From the NCBI GenBank assembly GCA_946480485.1, contig CAMLJW010000008.1, forward strand, positions 1 through 29,114: a stretch of DNA of 29,114 nt. The letters run 5' to 3'. The DNA comes from an uncultured Streptomyces sp. (GTDB taxonomy: Bacteria; Actinomycetota; Actinomycetes; Streptomycetales; Streptomycetaceae). Below, in pieces: positions 16,627-24,797 of this stretch (position 1 is its first letter; every line of letters starts with the position of its first letter). Position numbers and translations under genes: made by a program. The notes below the pieces were generated by a model, which saw nothing but the letters and a program-made list of their open reading frames with translations, was not told the origin of the DNA and made no database searches.

Positions 16627-16734
16627 CCTCCGATGGGGTGATCTCCCCGGTGTGAACAACATTTCCTGAAGAAGAAGAAATGAAAAGGGAAGTGGCGGTG
16701 GCAGTGGACGCGGCAGTGGCAGTGGACTGGGAAA

Positions 16735-16772
16735 GCCGGCCCTGGAAACCGAAAGAGCAGTCCAAGGCCGGC
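16735..16772 (-). terminator. Hairpin after the second chaplin gene
   Basis: GCCGGCC pairs with GGCCGGC, continued after one mismatch by TGGA/TCCA, with a 14-base loop. It lies 32 bases beyond the chaplin stop and is a plausible terminator. Confidence 0.55.
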
Positions 16773-16803
16773 CGTGACACAGCCGAGCGGCTGGTGCGTT
16801 GGG

Positions 16804-17037
16804 TCAGCCGGTGAGGCAGGTGCCGCCCAACGCCGGGTTCAGCAGGGCTGCGACGTCGATGGAGTTCCCGCACAGGTTGAGGGGAAGGTGGACAGGGGCC
16901 TGGACGACGTTGCCCGACAGCAGGCCCTGGGCACCGGCGGCGGTGCCCTCGGCGCCGGTGTCGGCGACGGCCGGGGATGCCATCCCCAAGACCATGATCG
17001 TACCGGCGACGACAGCAGCGCTCTTCTTGTGCTTCAC
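16804..17037 (-). CDS. Short chaplin (aerial-hypha surface amyloid)
   Basis: A second single-domain chaplin of 77 residues. A signal peptide (MKHKKSAAVVAG, hydrophobic core, SPAVA before DTGAEG) precedes a mature chaplin domain, LLSGNVVQAPVHLPLNLCGNSID followed by ALLNPALGGTC, with both cysteines. It differs enough from the other copy to be an old duplicate. GTG 17037 is preferred because AGAAGGGA then sits 7 bases upstream; ATG 17043 and ATG 17061 are in frame alternatives. It has its own terminator-like hairpin, so the two chaplins are likely transcribed separately. No clear sigma-BldN site was found for this copy. Confidence 0.9.
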   Translation of the reverse strand: MKHKKSAAVVAGTIMVLGMASPAVADTGAEGTAAGAQGLLSGNVVQAPVHLPLNLCGNSIDVAALLNPALGGTCLTG

Positions 17038-17061
17038 GTGCATTCCCTTCTCTGCGGTCAT

Positions 17062-17435
17062 GCTCCTATGTCGGCCGAAACCGAGCGAGCACAGCTTGAA
17101 TGGCTCGCACCATGACCTACGGGTTGTAAACGAGGGATAGACGGCCGAAGAAACCTCAGAACGCGATCCTCATAGGAATTCACTCGAATCGCCCTGCACA
17201 CCCCCCGACACAGACGCATGTGCACGCTGACACAGCAACCCGAGGGGTCCGGATCAGTTGCGGAACGTCCCTCGGGTGGACGGATCACCGCCCGGGAATT
17301 CCAGCAATTCCCGTCGTCCGCTTTCCGCCCATGCGCCGTGTTGGCTTCGGCAACTGAGCGATCAGGGTGAATCGGAGGAGCTCGGGGCGCCCGAAACCGT
17401 AGAACAGGGCGCTCCGCCGCAATGCGTACGCCGCC
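17062..17435. other. Intergenic region between second chaplin and ABC permease
   Basis: It should contain the leftward promoter of the second chaplin and the end of the ABC operon. I see no gene. A weak hairpin (GCGCCC/GGGCGC at 17387-17412) could terminate the ABC transcript. Confidence 0.4.
17387..17412 (-). terminator. Weak hairpin after ABC permease gene
   Basis: GCGCCC and GGGCGC form a 6-bp stem with a 14-base loop, about 24 bases beyond the permease stop. It lacks a U-run, so confidence is low. Confidence 0.3.
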
Positions 17436-18302
17436 CTACGACACGATGTCCTTGCGGGCGAACCCGCGGAAGGCCAGCGCGAACAGCACGAGTGCGTACG
17501 TGAGGGAGACGGCCGTGCCCTGGATCATGCCGCCCCACTCCGGGTTGGGCTGTACGGCGTCGGCCCAGGCGAACTGCCAGTGCGCGGGCAGGAAGTGGCG
17601 CCAGTCGCCGAGGGCCGTGACCTGGTCCAGCACGTTCCCGACGATCGTCAGGCCCACCGCGCCGCCGACCGCGCCCAGCGGGGCGTCGGTCTTGGTCGAC
17701 AGCCAGAACGCCAGGCCTGCGGTGACGAGTTGGGACACGAAGACGTACGCGATCACGATCACAAGACGCTCGGCCGCCGTGCCGGTGGACAGGGCGCCCC
17801 CGGTGGGGATCTGCAGCGGGCCCCAGCCGTACGCCACCGTGCCCACCGCGAGCGCCACCAGGGGCAGCAGCACCATGGCGGCCAGGCTGAGACCCAGCGC
17901 GACAGTGAGCTTGGACCACAGCAGGCGAGCCCTTGGCACGGGTGCCGCCAGCAGGTACCGCAGCGAGGACCAGCTCGCCTCCGAGGCGATGGTGTCTCCG
18001 AAGGACAGCGCGACCGGGATGACGAGCAGGAACCCGGCGGACACGAACAGGTTCACCGCGGCGAAGTTCGCGCCCGACGCTGTGGCCGTGTCCATCAGCG
18101 TCAGCCGGTCGCCAGGGTCGTCGCCCGGATGCCCGCCGACGGCGAAGGCGATGACCAGCACGACGGGCAGTACCGCGAGGACCACCCCCATGACAAGCGT
18201 CCGCCGCCGCTTCAACTGCCGTACGAGCTCGACGCGCAGCGGCAGCGTCCGCCCCGCCCGGTAGCCCTGCGCCACCTCTGCCTTCTCGACGAGGATGCTC
18301 AT
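17436..18302 (-). CDS. ABC transporter permease (ABC-2 type)
   Basis: This is a 288-residue membrane protein with about six hydrophobic segments: VVLAVLPVVLVIAFAV, LFVSAGFLLVIPVAL, SLAAMVLLPLVALAVG, IVIAYVFVSQLVTAGLAF, a segment near GAVGGAVGLTIVG, and YALVLFALAF at the C-terminus. A cytoplasmic loop LRYLLAAPVPRARLLWSKL is typical of ABC-2 permeases. It overlaps the stop of the hydrolase-ATPase gene in ATGA, so the two products are made together and presumably form one exporter. The substrate is unknown; ABC-2 exporters of this sort move drugs, lipids or polymers. Confidence 0.88.
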   Translation of the reverse strand: MSILVEKAEVAQGYRAGRTLPLRVELVRQLKRRRTLVMGVVLAVLPVVLVIAFAVGGHPGDDPGDRLTLMDTATASGANFAAVNLFVSAGFLLVIPVALSFGDTIASEASWSSLRYLLAAPVPRARLLWSKLTVALGLSLAAMVLLPLVALAVGTVAYGWGPLQIPTGGALSTGTAAERLVIVIAYVFVSQLVTAGLAFWLSTKTDAPLGAVGGAVGLTIVGNVLDQVTALGDWRHFLPAHWQFAWADAVQPNPEWGGMIQGTAVSLTYALVLFALAFRGFARKDIVS

Positions 18303-21058
18303 TCGGAGCCTCCGATCAGGGTCAGGAACGCGTCCTCAAGACGACGGTGCGGGCCGAGCGAGGCGACCGGCACTTCGAGCCGGACGAGGTCGACGAGGAG
18401 ACGGGCGGCCGCGGCGGAGCCGCCGGCGAGGTCCGGTCGGTCGCCCGACGCTTCGGTCTCGCGACCGCCCTCGCCAACGGCGCCACGGGCACCGCGGTCT
18501 TCGGCCGAGGCACCCGCCACAGTGCCCGCCACGGCACCCGCCACCAGCCGTACCAGCAACCCGTCCTCCGTCCGTACCGCCGACTCCACGGACGGCAGGG
18601 CCGCCACCTTCTCCACCAGCGGGTCCGCGATGTCGGCGGCCAGGCCGACGAGGAGGGTGTCGCCGGAACCGATGATCTCGTGCACCGGACCGGCCTGGAC
18701 GAGGCGGCCGCGGTCCATGACCACCAGGTGCGTGCAGGACTGTTCGACCTCGGCGAGGAGGTGGCTCGACACGATGACCGTGCGACCGGCCGCGGCGTAG
18801 CGGATCAGGACCTCGCGCATCTCGCGGATCTGCGGCGGGTCGAGGCCGTTCGTCGGCTCGTCGAGGATCAGCAGGTCCGGGAGGCCGAGCATGGCCTGGG
18901 CGATGGCGAGGCGCTGGCGCATGCCCTGGGAGTAGGTGCGGACGGCGCGGGCCAGCGCGCTGCCCAGGCCCGCGATCTTCAGTGCCTCGTCCAGGTGTGC
19001 GTCCCCGGCCGGGCGCCCGGTGGCCCGCCAGTACGACTCCAGGTTCTCGCGCCCGGAGAGGTGCGGCAGGAAGCCCGCGCCCTCCACGAAGGCGCCGACC
19101 CGGGAGAGCACCGGCGCCCCCGGCCGAATCCCGTGCCCGAATACGCGGATCTCGCCGCCGTCGGGCTTGATCAGGCCCATGAGCATGCGGAGGGTGGTCG
19201 TCTTGCCCGCGCCGTTGGGACCGAGCAGCCCCAGCACCTGACCCTTCTCGACGCGGAAGGAGAGGTCCCGTACGGCGTACCGGTCCGCCGACTTCGCGTA
19301 CCGCTTGCTCAGGTCCGTGATCTGGAGCGGGACTTCGGCGAGCCCTGGATCGGGTGCCACGGCGGCTGTACGGCGCCGGCTCGACAGGAGCAGCGCCGAC
19401 GCGACGACGGCTCCGGCGAGCGGCAGCCACCACACCCACGCGGGCAGCGGCGCGGCCGCGGTCGTCACGCCGGGTGCGGTGGGGACGTTCAAGTCACTCT
19501 TCAGGGACACCTTGTATGTCGCCGGAGCCGCCGAAGAGGCATAGCCAAGGTCGGTCGAGGCGAGGACCAGACGCAGCCGGTGCCCCTGCTGCACCTCGTG
19601 GTCGATGGCGGGCAGGGTGAGCCGGACGTCCTTGCCGCTCTCGACCCGCACCGGGGTGACCAGTTGGGAGGGCAGAACCTGCTGCTGTCCGCGGCCCGGT
19701 CCGACGTCGTACACCTTCCCGAACAGCACGGCCTCGCCGCTTGTCGATTCCACGTGCACCGTCGCCGTCGGCGACCCGGTGATCCGCGTGTCCTCGCTCA
19801 GCGGCCTGGACTCGAAACTCGCGAACTGTCCGGGGAAGTCGAGCGAGATGCCGACGCCGAGTGACGACAGCTGGGAGAGGCCGCCTCCACCCAGACCGGG
19901 GAGGGCGGACACGCCGGGCGGGTTGGCGCCCGCGGGGTTGGCGAAGCCCTGCTCCCGCCCGCTCAACGCCACCTGTCGCTCGCCGCTGAACAGTCCGGGA
20001 TACGCGTTTCCGCTCGCGCCCCTCAACCGGGCGGCACCGTCGGTGGAGTCGATGCCTCCGGTGCGCGTGACCCGGAACGCGGGCCCTGTGTCCACGCCCG
20101 ACTCGTCCTTCAGATAGCGGTCGAACCAGGAGACCACGCGCGCGTGCACCCGGTCCGCCTCCATGTCACCGCCGTCGTGCCCGCCAAAGATCCAGTCGAC
20201 GTCCACGGGCGCGCCGTTGGCGCGGATCGCCCTGGCCATCGCGTCGGCCTGACCGAGCGGGAAGAGAGAGTCCGACTGGCCCTGGATGATGAGCGTGGGC
20301 ACAGTGATGCGATCGCCGACGGCGGACGGGGAGCGGGCGGCCAGCAGCTCCCTCGCCGCGGCGTCCGGCCTTCCGGACTCCGCGACCCGCTCGTACATCT
20401 CGCAGAGCTTGGACTCGAACCTGTCGCAGCCGCCACCGGAGTTGACGAAGATCCCGGCCCACAGCTTCTTGAAGACGCCGTTCGGAAACAGCGCGTCCGC
20501 GAGGTTCCAGTACGTGATCGCCGGGGCGATGGCGTCCACCCGCCGGTCGTACCCGGCCGCGAGCAGCGAGACCGCGCCGCCGTACGAGGCACCGGCGGCT
20601 CCCACGCGCGGGTCGCCGGCCTTGTCCAGCTCGACCTCGGGCCGCTCGGCGAGCCAGTCGATCAGCTTCGAGACGTCGGCGACCTCGCCCTTGGGGTCGT
20701 TCAGGCCGATCTTCCCCGTGGACTTTCCGAAGCCGCGCGCCGACCACGTCAGCACCGCGTATCCGTCGCGCGCCAGGTCCTGCGCCTGGGACCGCGTCTC
20801 CTCCTTGTCGTTGCCGAAGCCGTGCCCGAGGAGGACCGCGGGGCGGCGGCCGGAGCCCGCCGTGAAGTACGAGGTGTCGATCTTCACACCGCCCATGGCC
20901 ATGACTCTGTCGGAGCGGCGCACGGGTGGGGCCTCGCCCGAGGCGGCGGCCGTCCACGTCCCGGCGCCGGCGAGTACGACCACCGAAGCCGCGGCGGCAA
21001 TCACCCGTCGCGGCCTCCGCAGTACGGCCCCGCGCAGTCGGGGCAGTCGAAGATCCAT
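18299..21058 (-). CDS. Alpha/beta hydrolase (CocE/S15-like) fused to ABC transporter ATP-binding domain
   Basis: The 919-residue protein has two unrelated halves. Residues 1-40 hold an arginine-rich start and a hydrophobic segment (VIAAAASVVVLAGAG), a signal or membrane anchor. Residues about 60-520 form a peptidase-S15/CocE-like hydrolase: LLGHGFGND, nucleophile Ser158 in GASYGGA, a later Asp in IIQGQSDSLFP, HDGGD, and a C-terminal beta-domain. A second membrane segment (VWWLPLAGAVVASALLLSS) precedes the ABC ATPase, with Walker A GPNGAGKT (about 608), signature YSQGMRQ (about 709) and Walker B LLILDEPTNGLD (about 730). This layout puts the hydrolase outside and the ATPase inside. It is coupled to the permease by an ATGA overlap. 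Substrate unknown. Confidence 0.88.
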   Translation of the reverse strand: MDLRLPRLRGAVLRRPRRVIAAAASVVVLAGAGTWTAAASGEAPPVRRSDRVMAMGGVKIDTSYFTAGSGRRPAVLLGHGFGNDKEETRSQAQDLARDGYAVLTWSARGFGKSTGKIGLNDPKGEVADVSKLIDWLAERPEVELDKAGDPRVGAAGASYGGAVSLLAAGYDRRVDAIAPAITYWNLADALFPNGVFKKLWAGIFVNSGGGCDRFESKLCEMYERVAESGRPDAAARELLAARSPSAVGDRITVPTLIIQGQSDSLFPLGQADAMARAIRANGAPVDVDWIFGGHDGGDMEADRVHARVVSWFDRYLKDESGVDTGPAFRVTRTGGIDSTDGAARLRGASGNAYPGLFSGERQVALSGREQGFANPAGANPPGVSALPGLGGGGLSQLSSLGVGISLDFPGQFASFESRPLSEDTRITGSPTATVHVESTSGEAVLFGKVYDVGPGRGQQQVLPSQLVTPVRVESGKDVRLTLPAIDHEVQQGHRLRLVLASTDLGYASSAAPATYKVSLKSDLNVPTAPGVTTAAAPLPAWVWWLPLAGAVVASALLLSSRRRTAAVAPDPGLAEVPLQITDLSKRYAKSADRYAVRDLSFRVEKGQVLGLLGPNGAGKTTTLRMLMGLIKPDGGEIRVFGHGIRPGAPVLSRVGAFVEGAGFLPHLSGRENLESYWRATGRPAGDAHLDEALKIAGLGSALARAVRTYSQGMRQRLAIAQAMLGLPDLLILDEPTNGLDPPQIREMREVLIRYAAAGRTVIVSSHLLAEVEQSCTHLVVMDRGRLVQAGPVHEIIGSGDTLLVGLAADIADPLVEKVAALPSVESAVRTEDGLLVRLVAGAVAGTVAGASAEDRGARGAVGEGGRETEASGDRPDLAGGSAAAARLLVDLVRLEVPVASLGPHRRLEDAFLTLIGGSE

Positions 21059-21077
21059 GGGTCAACGGTAAGGGCAC

Positions 21078-21276
21078 TCACCGCCGGGCGAGACTGGCCC
21101 CCAGCTCACGTACGCCTGCCTGGCGGCGGCGACCGCCGCGTCCACCTCGTCCACGGTCGCGAAGGCGACCTGCGTGGTCACGGCGCCGGTCGCCGGGTCG
21201 GTGACCGGCCCGTGCGTACCCGACGGCCCCTCGACAGTCTTCCGCCGATCCAGTGGTTGACGGTCTTCGTCGTGTC
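21078..21276 (-). pseudogene. mmsA: Methylmalonate-semialdehyde dehydrogenase, 5' remnant
   Basis: Leftward from 21273 the translation reads TKTVNHWIGG. After one missing A (about 21240) the next frame continues TVEGPSGTHGPVTDPATGAVTTQVAF, then VDEVDAAVAAARQAY. This is the N-terminus of CoA-acylating methylmalonate-semialdehyde dehydrogenase (MmsA/IolA, normally about 500 residues). The ribosome site GAAGGAG is still present at 21282-21288, but the expected ATG is ACG. Homology ends after about 60 residues, next to the hydrolase-ABC gene. It has thus lost its start, its frame and most of its length. In intact loci it finishes inositol catabolism beside iolD. Confidence 0.8.
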
Positions 21277-21286
21277 AAAAGCTCCT

Positions 21287-23221
21287 TCACAGATGGCGGC
21301 GCCGGCCGGCGGCGTGCCGGTCGTACTCCTCGCGCGCCTTGACCGCCGACGAGCGGCTCGCGGTCTCGGCCACGGGTACATCCCACCAGGCCTGGGCCGG
21401 GGGTGCGCCCGACACGGTGTCTGCCGTTTCGGTCTCCACGTAGACACAGGTGGGAGTGTCGGCGGCCCGCGCCTCGGCGAGGGCGGCCCGGAGGTCGCGT
21501 ACGGTCTTCGCCCGCAGGACCCGCATCCCCAGGCTGGCCGCGTTGGTTGCGAGGTCGACGGGCAGCGGCCGCCCCGTGTACGTACCGTCCTCGGACCGGT
21601 AGCGGTACGCGGTGCCGAACCGCTCACCGCCCACCGTCTCGGAGAGCCCGCCGATGGACGCGTACCCGTGGTTCTGCAGGATCACGACCTTGATCGCGAC
21701 GCCTTCCTGCACGGCCGTGACGAGCTCGGTCGGCATCATCAGATACGTGCCGTCGCCGACCAGCGCCCACACGGGGCGGTCGGGCGCCGCCAGCCGCACG
21801 CCGATAGCGGCCGGGATCTCGTAGCCCATGCAGGAGTAGCCGTACTCGACGTGGTACTGGTCCCGGGACCGCGCCCGCCAGAGTCTGTGCAGGTCACCGG
21901 GGAGCGAGCCGGCCGCGTTGACCAGGATGTCGTCCCCGGTGAACAGCTCGTCCAGCAGGCCGAGGACCTGCGGCTGGGTGGGCCGGGTGTCCGGCTCGTC
22001 CGCCTCGTAGGCCGCGTCGACCCGGTGCTCCCAGCGCTCCTTGTCGTCCGCGTACTCGGCGACGTACGCGGGTTCGGCGCGGTGGCCGTGCATCGTGAGG
22101 GCCTCGGTGAGTGCTTCCAGGCCCGTGCGGGCATCCGCGATCAGCGGCTGACCGGCCAGTTTGTGGCCGTCGAAGGGCGCGATGTTGAGATTGAGGAAGC
22201 GGACGCCCTTCGCGGAGAAGAGGGTGCCGGAGGCGGTGGTGAAGTCGGTGTAGCGGGTACCGACGCCGATCACCAGGTCGGCGGTGCGGGCGAGTTCGTC
22301 GGCGGTCGCGGTGCCGGTGTGCCCGATGCCACCGACGTCCGCCGGGTGGTCCCACGCCAGGGAGCCCTTGCCCGCCTGGGTCGAGGCGACCGGGATGCGG
22401 GTGGCGTCGGCGAACTCCTCGAGCGCGTCCTCGGCCTCACTGTGGTGGACTCCTCCGCCCGCGACGACCAGGGGGCGCCGGGCGTCCCGTACGGCCCTGA
22501 CGGCGGCGGCCAGCTCCTCCGGATCGGCGCCCGGACGGCGCACCGCCCAGACACGCTCGGCGAAGAACTCCCGCGGCCAGTCGAAGCCTTCCGCCTGCAC
22601 GTCCTGCGGCAGTGCGAGCGTGACGGCACCGGTCTCGACGGGGTCGGTCAGCACGCGCATCGCCTGCAGCGCGGCCGGGATGAGGGCCTCGGGGCGGGTC
22701 ACACGGTCGAAGTACCTCGACACCGGGCGCAGACAGTCGTTGACCGACACATCGCCCGCGAACGGGACCTCCAGCTGCTGGAGGACCGGGTCGGCGGGGC
22801 GGGTGGCGAAGATGTCGCCGGGCAGGAGCAGCACCGGGAGGTGGTTGATGGTGGCGAGGGCGGCACCCGTGACGAGGTTGGTGGCGCCCGGGCCGATGGA
22901 GGTCGTGACGGCGTGGGTGGAGAGGCGGTTGCTCTGGCGGGCGTAGCCGACCGCCGCGTGCACCATCGACTGTTCGTTACGGCCCTGGTGGAACGGCATC
23001 ACGGGTCCTCCGGGAGGAGTCCCCCCGCAGGACACGGTCGCGTACTCGACGAGCGCCTGCCCGAGCCCGGCGACGTTGCCGTGCCCGAGGATGCCCCAGG
23101 TGGCGCCGATCAGCCGGCGCCGTACGCCGTCCCGTTCCGTGTACTGGGCGGCGAGGAACCGCACCAGCGCCTGCGCGACCGTCAGCCTTGTCGTCGCCGT
23201 TGACGTCTTCGGCTCTGTCAT
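21287..23221 (-). CDS. iolD: 3D-(3,5/4)-trihydroxycyclohexane-1,2-dione hydrolase
   Basis: This thiamine-diphosphate enzyme (644 residues) opens the ring of the trihydroxycyclohexanedione in myo-inositol catabolism. The N-terminal domain has GILGHGNVAGLGQAL and FHQGRNEQSMVHAAVGYARQ, with the catalytic Glu. TTSIGPGATNLVTGAA follows. The C-terminal cofactor site is GDGTYLMMPTELVTA through ILQNHGYASIGG (the GDG-to-N motif). The length is normal and no stop interrupts it. ATG 23221 is chosen because AGAGGG lies 7 bases upstream; the longer frame runs into the iolB remnant. Its flanking pathway genes are all decayed, but the old iolC promoter and start may now read into it. Confidence 0.92.
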   Translation of the reverse strand: MTEPKTSTATTRLTVAQALVRFLAAQYTERDGVRRRLIGATWGILGHGNVAGLGQALVEYATVSCGGTPPGGPVMPFHQGRNEQSMVHAAVGYARQSNRLSTHAVTTSIGPGATNLVTGAALATINHLPVLLLPGDIFATRPADPVLQQLEVPFAGDVSVNDCLRPVSRYFDRVTRPEALIPAALQAMRVLTDPVETGAVTLALPQDVQAEGFDWPREFFAERVWAVRRPGADPEELAAAVRAVRDARRPLVVAGGGVHHSEAEDALEEFADATRIPVASTQAGKGSLAWDHPADVGGIGHTGTATADELARTADLVIGVGTRYTDFTTASGTLFSAKGVRFLNLNIAPFDGHKLAGQPLIADARTGLEALTEALTMHGHRAEPAYVAEYADDKERWEHRVDAAYEADEPDTRPTQPQVLGLLDELFTGDDILVNAAGSLPGDLHRLWRARSRDQYHVEYGYSCMGYEIPAAIGVRLAAPDRPVWALVGDGTYLMMPTELVTAVQEGVAIKVVILQNHGYASIGGLSETVGGERFGTAYRYRSEDGTYTGRPLPVDLATNAASLGMRVLRAKTVRDLRAALAEARAADTPTCVYVETETADTVSGAPPAQAWWDVPVAETASRSSAVKAREEYDRHAAGRRRHL

Positions 23222-23229
23222 CGGTAGCC

Positions 23230-23672
23230 CTCTGTGCTTTCTACGTGTCCCGGGTGGAAGCAGATCCGCCACTGCGTGTTCTTACCCGGGCCGGCCATCC
23301 ACGTTCAGGTAGTACATCGCCTGGCCGGGCTGGGCGATGGACGGGCCGGGCCATCCGTCGGGGACGTTCGGGCCGTCGATCTCGAAGTAGTAGATCTCCT
23401 GCAGGCACCTGGCGGGCGCAGCTGCCGCTGCCGCGGTCTTCGACGGGGACCTCCGGCGCGGGGCCGTAGCGGGCGGGGAGTCGACGCTCGCACTTCGCTC
23501 CTGCCAGGGCGAAGCGGCCTCCCGCACCGGAGGCGATCTGCACCCGGGCGTCGCGAGGGGCGTACGCGAGGTCGGTGACTCCGCTGAACACGTCCTCCCT
23601 ACCCAGGAGTTCAAGGGATGTGTGCTCTATGCCCACAGTTGTGTGCACGCTACAGGCACCGCTCAGCCGCCC
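23230..23672 (-). pseudogene. iolB: 5-deoxy-glucuronate isomerase, internally deleted
   Basis: The leftward translation ELLGREDVFSGVTDLAYAPRDA, then ASGAGGRFALAGAKCERRLPARYGPAPEVP and GSGSCARQV, is IolB sequence. The frame then shifts, and the next visible part is LQEIYYFEIDGPN joined directly to VPDGWPGPSIAQPGQAMYYLNV. A third frame holds WRICFHPGHVES, the family C-terminus. Compared with IolB (about 270-300 residues), the N-terminal half, about 45 residues including the metal-binding histidines, and about 30 further residues are missing. The enzyme cannot be functional. Its N-terminus is fused to the start of iolC. Confidence 0.82.
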
Positions 23673-23744
23673 CATGGTGATCAGGTCGTACGTGGTCTTC
23701 CGGCCACACCTACTGGAGGCACTGGACCCCGAGGACTCACCCAT
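23664..23744 (-). pseudogene. iolC: 5-dehydro-2-deoxygluconokinase, N-terminal stub
   Basis: An ATG at 23744 with AAAGGA seven bases upstream opens a frame whose residues 18-27 (TYDLITMGRL) match the conserved N-terminus of IolC. Directly afterwards the sequence turns into IolB, so nearly the whole kinase (over 300 residues) has been deleted. The start and ribosome site of iolC remain and now translate an iolC-iolB chimera. Confidence 0.7.
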
Positions 23745-23796
23745 GGAGTTCCTTTCGCTTCGGCTGCTCCCAGGTCTAGTCGCGCTTCGGGATGCC

Positions 23797-23817
23797 TGTC
23801 AATTAATTGTCCAGACA
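23797..23817. promoter_or_regulatory. Candidate operator between divergent iol genes
   Basis: TGTCAATTAATTGTCCAGACA contains the palindrome CAATTAATTG overlapping TGTC-CA-GACA. It is the only AT-rich stretch between the old iolC start and the IolE-like gene and resembles GntR- or LacI-type regulator sites. The regulator is not in the window. Confidence 0.4.
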
Positions 23818-23867
23818 TACGGACCAGGCCTTGACACTCCCTTCCCCTGCGCCTGAAGCTGACGCCC

Positions 23868-24797
23868 ATGACGAAGCTGTCACCCCACTCCTCACTTCAG
23901 TCCACACTGTCCCGTATCCGGATCGGTTCGGCTCCCGACTCCTGGGGTGTGTGGTTCCCCGAAGACCCCCAGCAGGTCCCCTGGCAGCGCTTCCTCGACG
24001 AGGTCGCCGCTTCCGGTTACGAGTGGATCGAGCTGGGCCCGTACGGCTATCTGCCGACCGATCCGGCCGTCCTCACGGACGAGACCGCGCGGCGCGGGCT
24101 GAAGGTCTCGGCGGGCACGGTCTTCACCAGCCTGCACCATGGGCCGGACGTGTGGGAGTCCACCTGGACGCATGTCTCCGCCATCGCCGCGCTGACCCAG
24201 GCGATGGGCGCCTCGCATCTCGTCGTCATCCCGTCCTTCTGGCGCGACGACAAGACGGGCGCGGTACTGGAACCGAGCACGCTCACTCCGGAGCAGTGGC
24301 GGCATCTGACCTCGCTGACCGAGCGGCTCGGACATGAGGTGCGCGAACGCTACGGACTGCGGATCGTCGTCCATCCGCACGCGGACACGCACATCGACAG
24401 CGAGGAGAACGTGACGCGTCTCCTCGACGGGACGGACTCGTCGCTGGTGTCGTTGTGCCTGGACACCGGCCACTACGCGTACTGCGGCGGCGACAACGTC
24501 AAGTTGATCGAGACATACGGCGAGCGCATCGGGTACCTGCACCTGAAGCAGGTGGATCCCGAGGTGCTCGCCGAGGTCCGGTCGCAGGAGATTCCGTTCG
24601 GTCCGGCGGTGGCCCGCGGCGTGATGTGCGAACCCCCGTTGGGCGTACCGGCGTTGGAGCCCGTCCTCGCCGCCGCGCAGCGCCTGGACGTCGACCTGTT
24701 CGCCATCGTCGAGCAGGACATGTACCCGTGCCCACCGGACAAGCCCCTGCCGATCGCCCAGCGGACGCGGGCGTTCTTGAGGTCCTGCGGAGCGTAG
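23868..24797 (+). CDS. IolE/IolI-like sugar isomerase or dehydratase (TIM barrel)
   Basis: A 309-residue protein of the xylose-isomerase-like (AP endonuclease 2) TIM-barrel superfamily. The N-terminus RIGSAPDSWGVWFPED and GYEWIELGPYGYLPTD are typical of proteins encoded with iol genes. Likely metal ligands lie in IELGP (Glu), VVHPHADTHID (His), LDTGHYAYCGGD (Asp/His), YLHLKQVD (His) and AIVEQDMYP (Glu). It may be 2-keto-myo-inositol dehydratase (IolE) or an inosose isomerase (IolI). The length suits either, so no symbol is assigned. It is divergent from the iolC/iolB remains and appears intact. ATG 23868 has only a weak ribosome site. Confidence 0.82.
   Translation: MTKLSPHSSLQSTLSRIRIGSAPDSWGVWFPEDPQQVPWQRFLDEVAASGYEWIELGPYGYLPTDPAVLTDETARRGLKVSAGTVFTSLHHGPDVWESTWTHVSAIAALTQAMGASHLVVIPSFWRDDKTGAVLEPSTLTPEQWRHLTSLTERLGHEVRERYGLRIVVHPHADTHIDSEENVTRLLDGTDSSLVSLCLDTGHYAYCGGDNVKLIETYGERIGYLHLKQVDPEVLAEVRSQEIPFGPAVARGVMCEPPLGVPALEPVLAAAQRLDVDLFAIVEQDMYPCPPDKPLPIAQRTRAFLRSCGA

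Noticed and set aside
16680..16735. GTGG/CAGTGG-rich stretch as a possible repeat array or CRISPR
   Set aside because: The units are irregular and very short, with no spacers. No CRISPR-like array or cas gene is seen anywhere in the window.
20144..23203. Very long rightward open frame (1019 codons)
   Set aside because: It lies antisense to the hydrolase-ABC gene and iolD, has no family motifs and is rich in residues typical of antisense GC-rich frames. The leftward genes have clear motifs.
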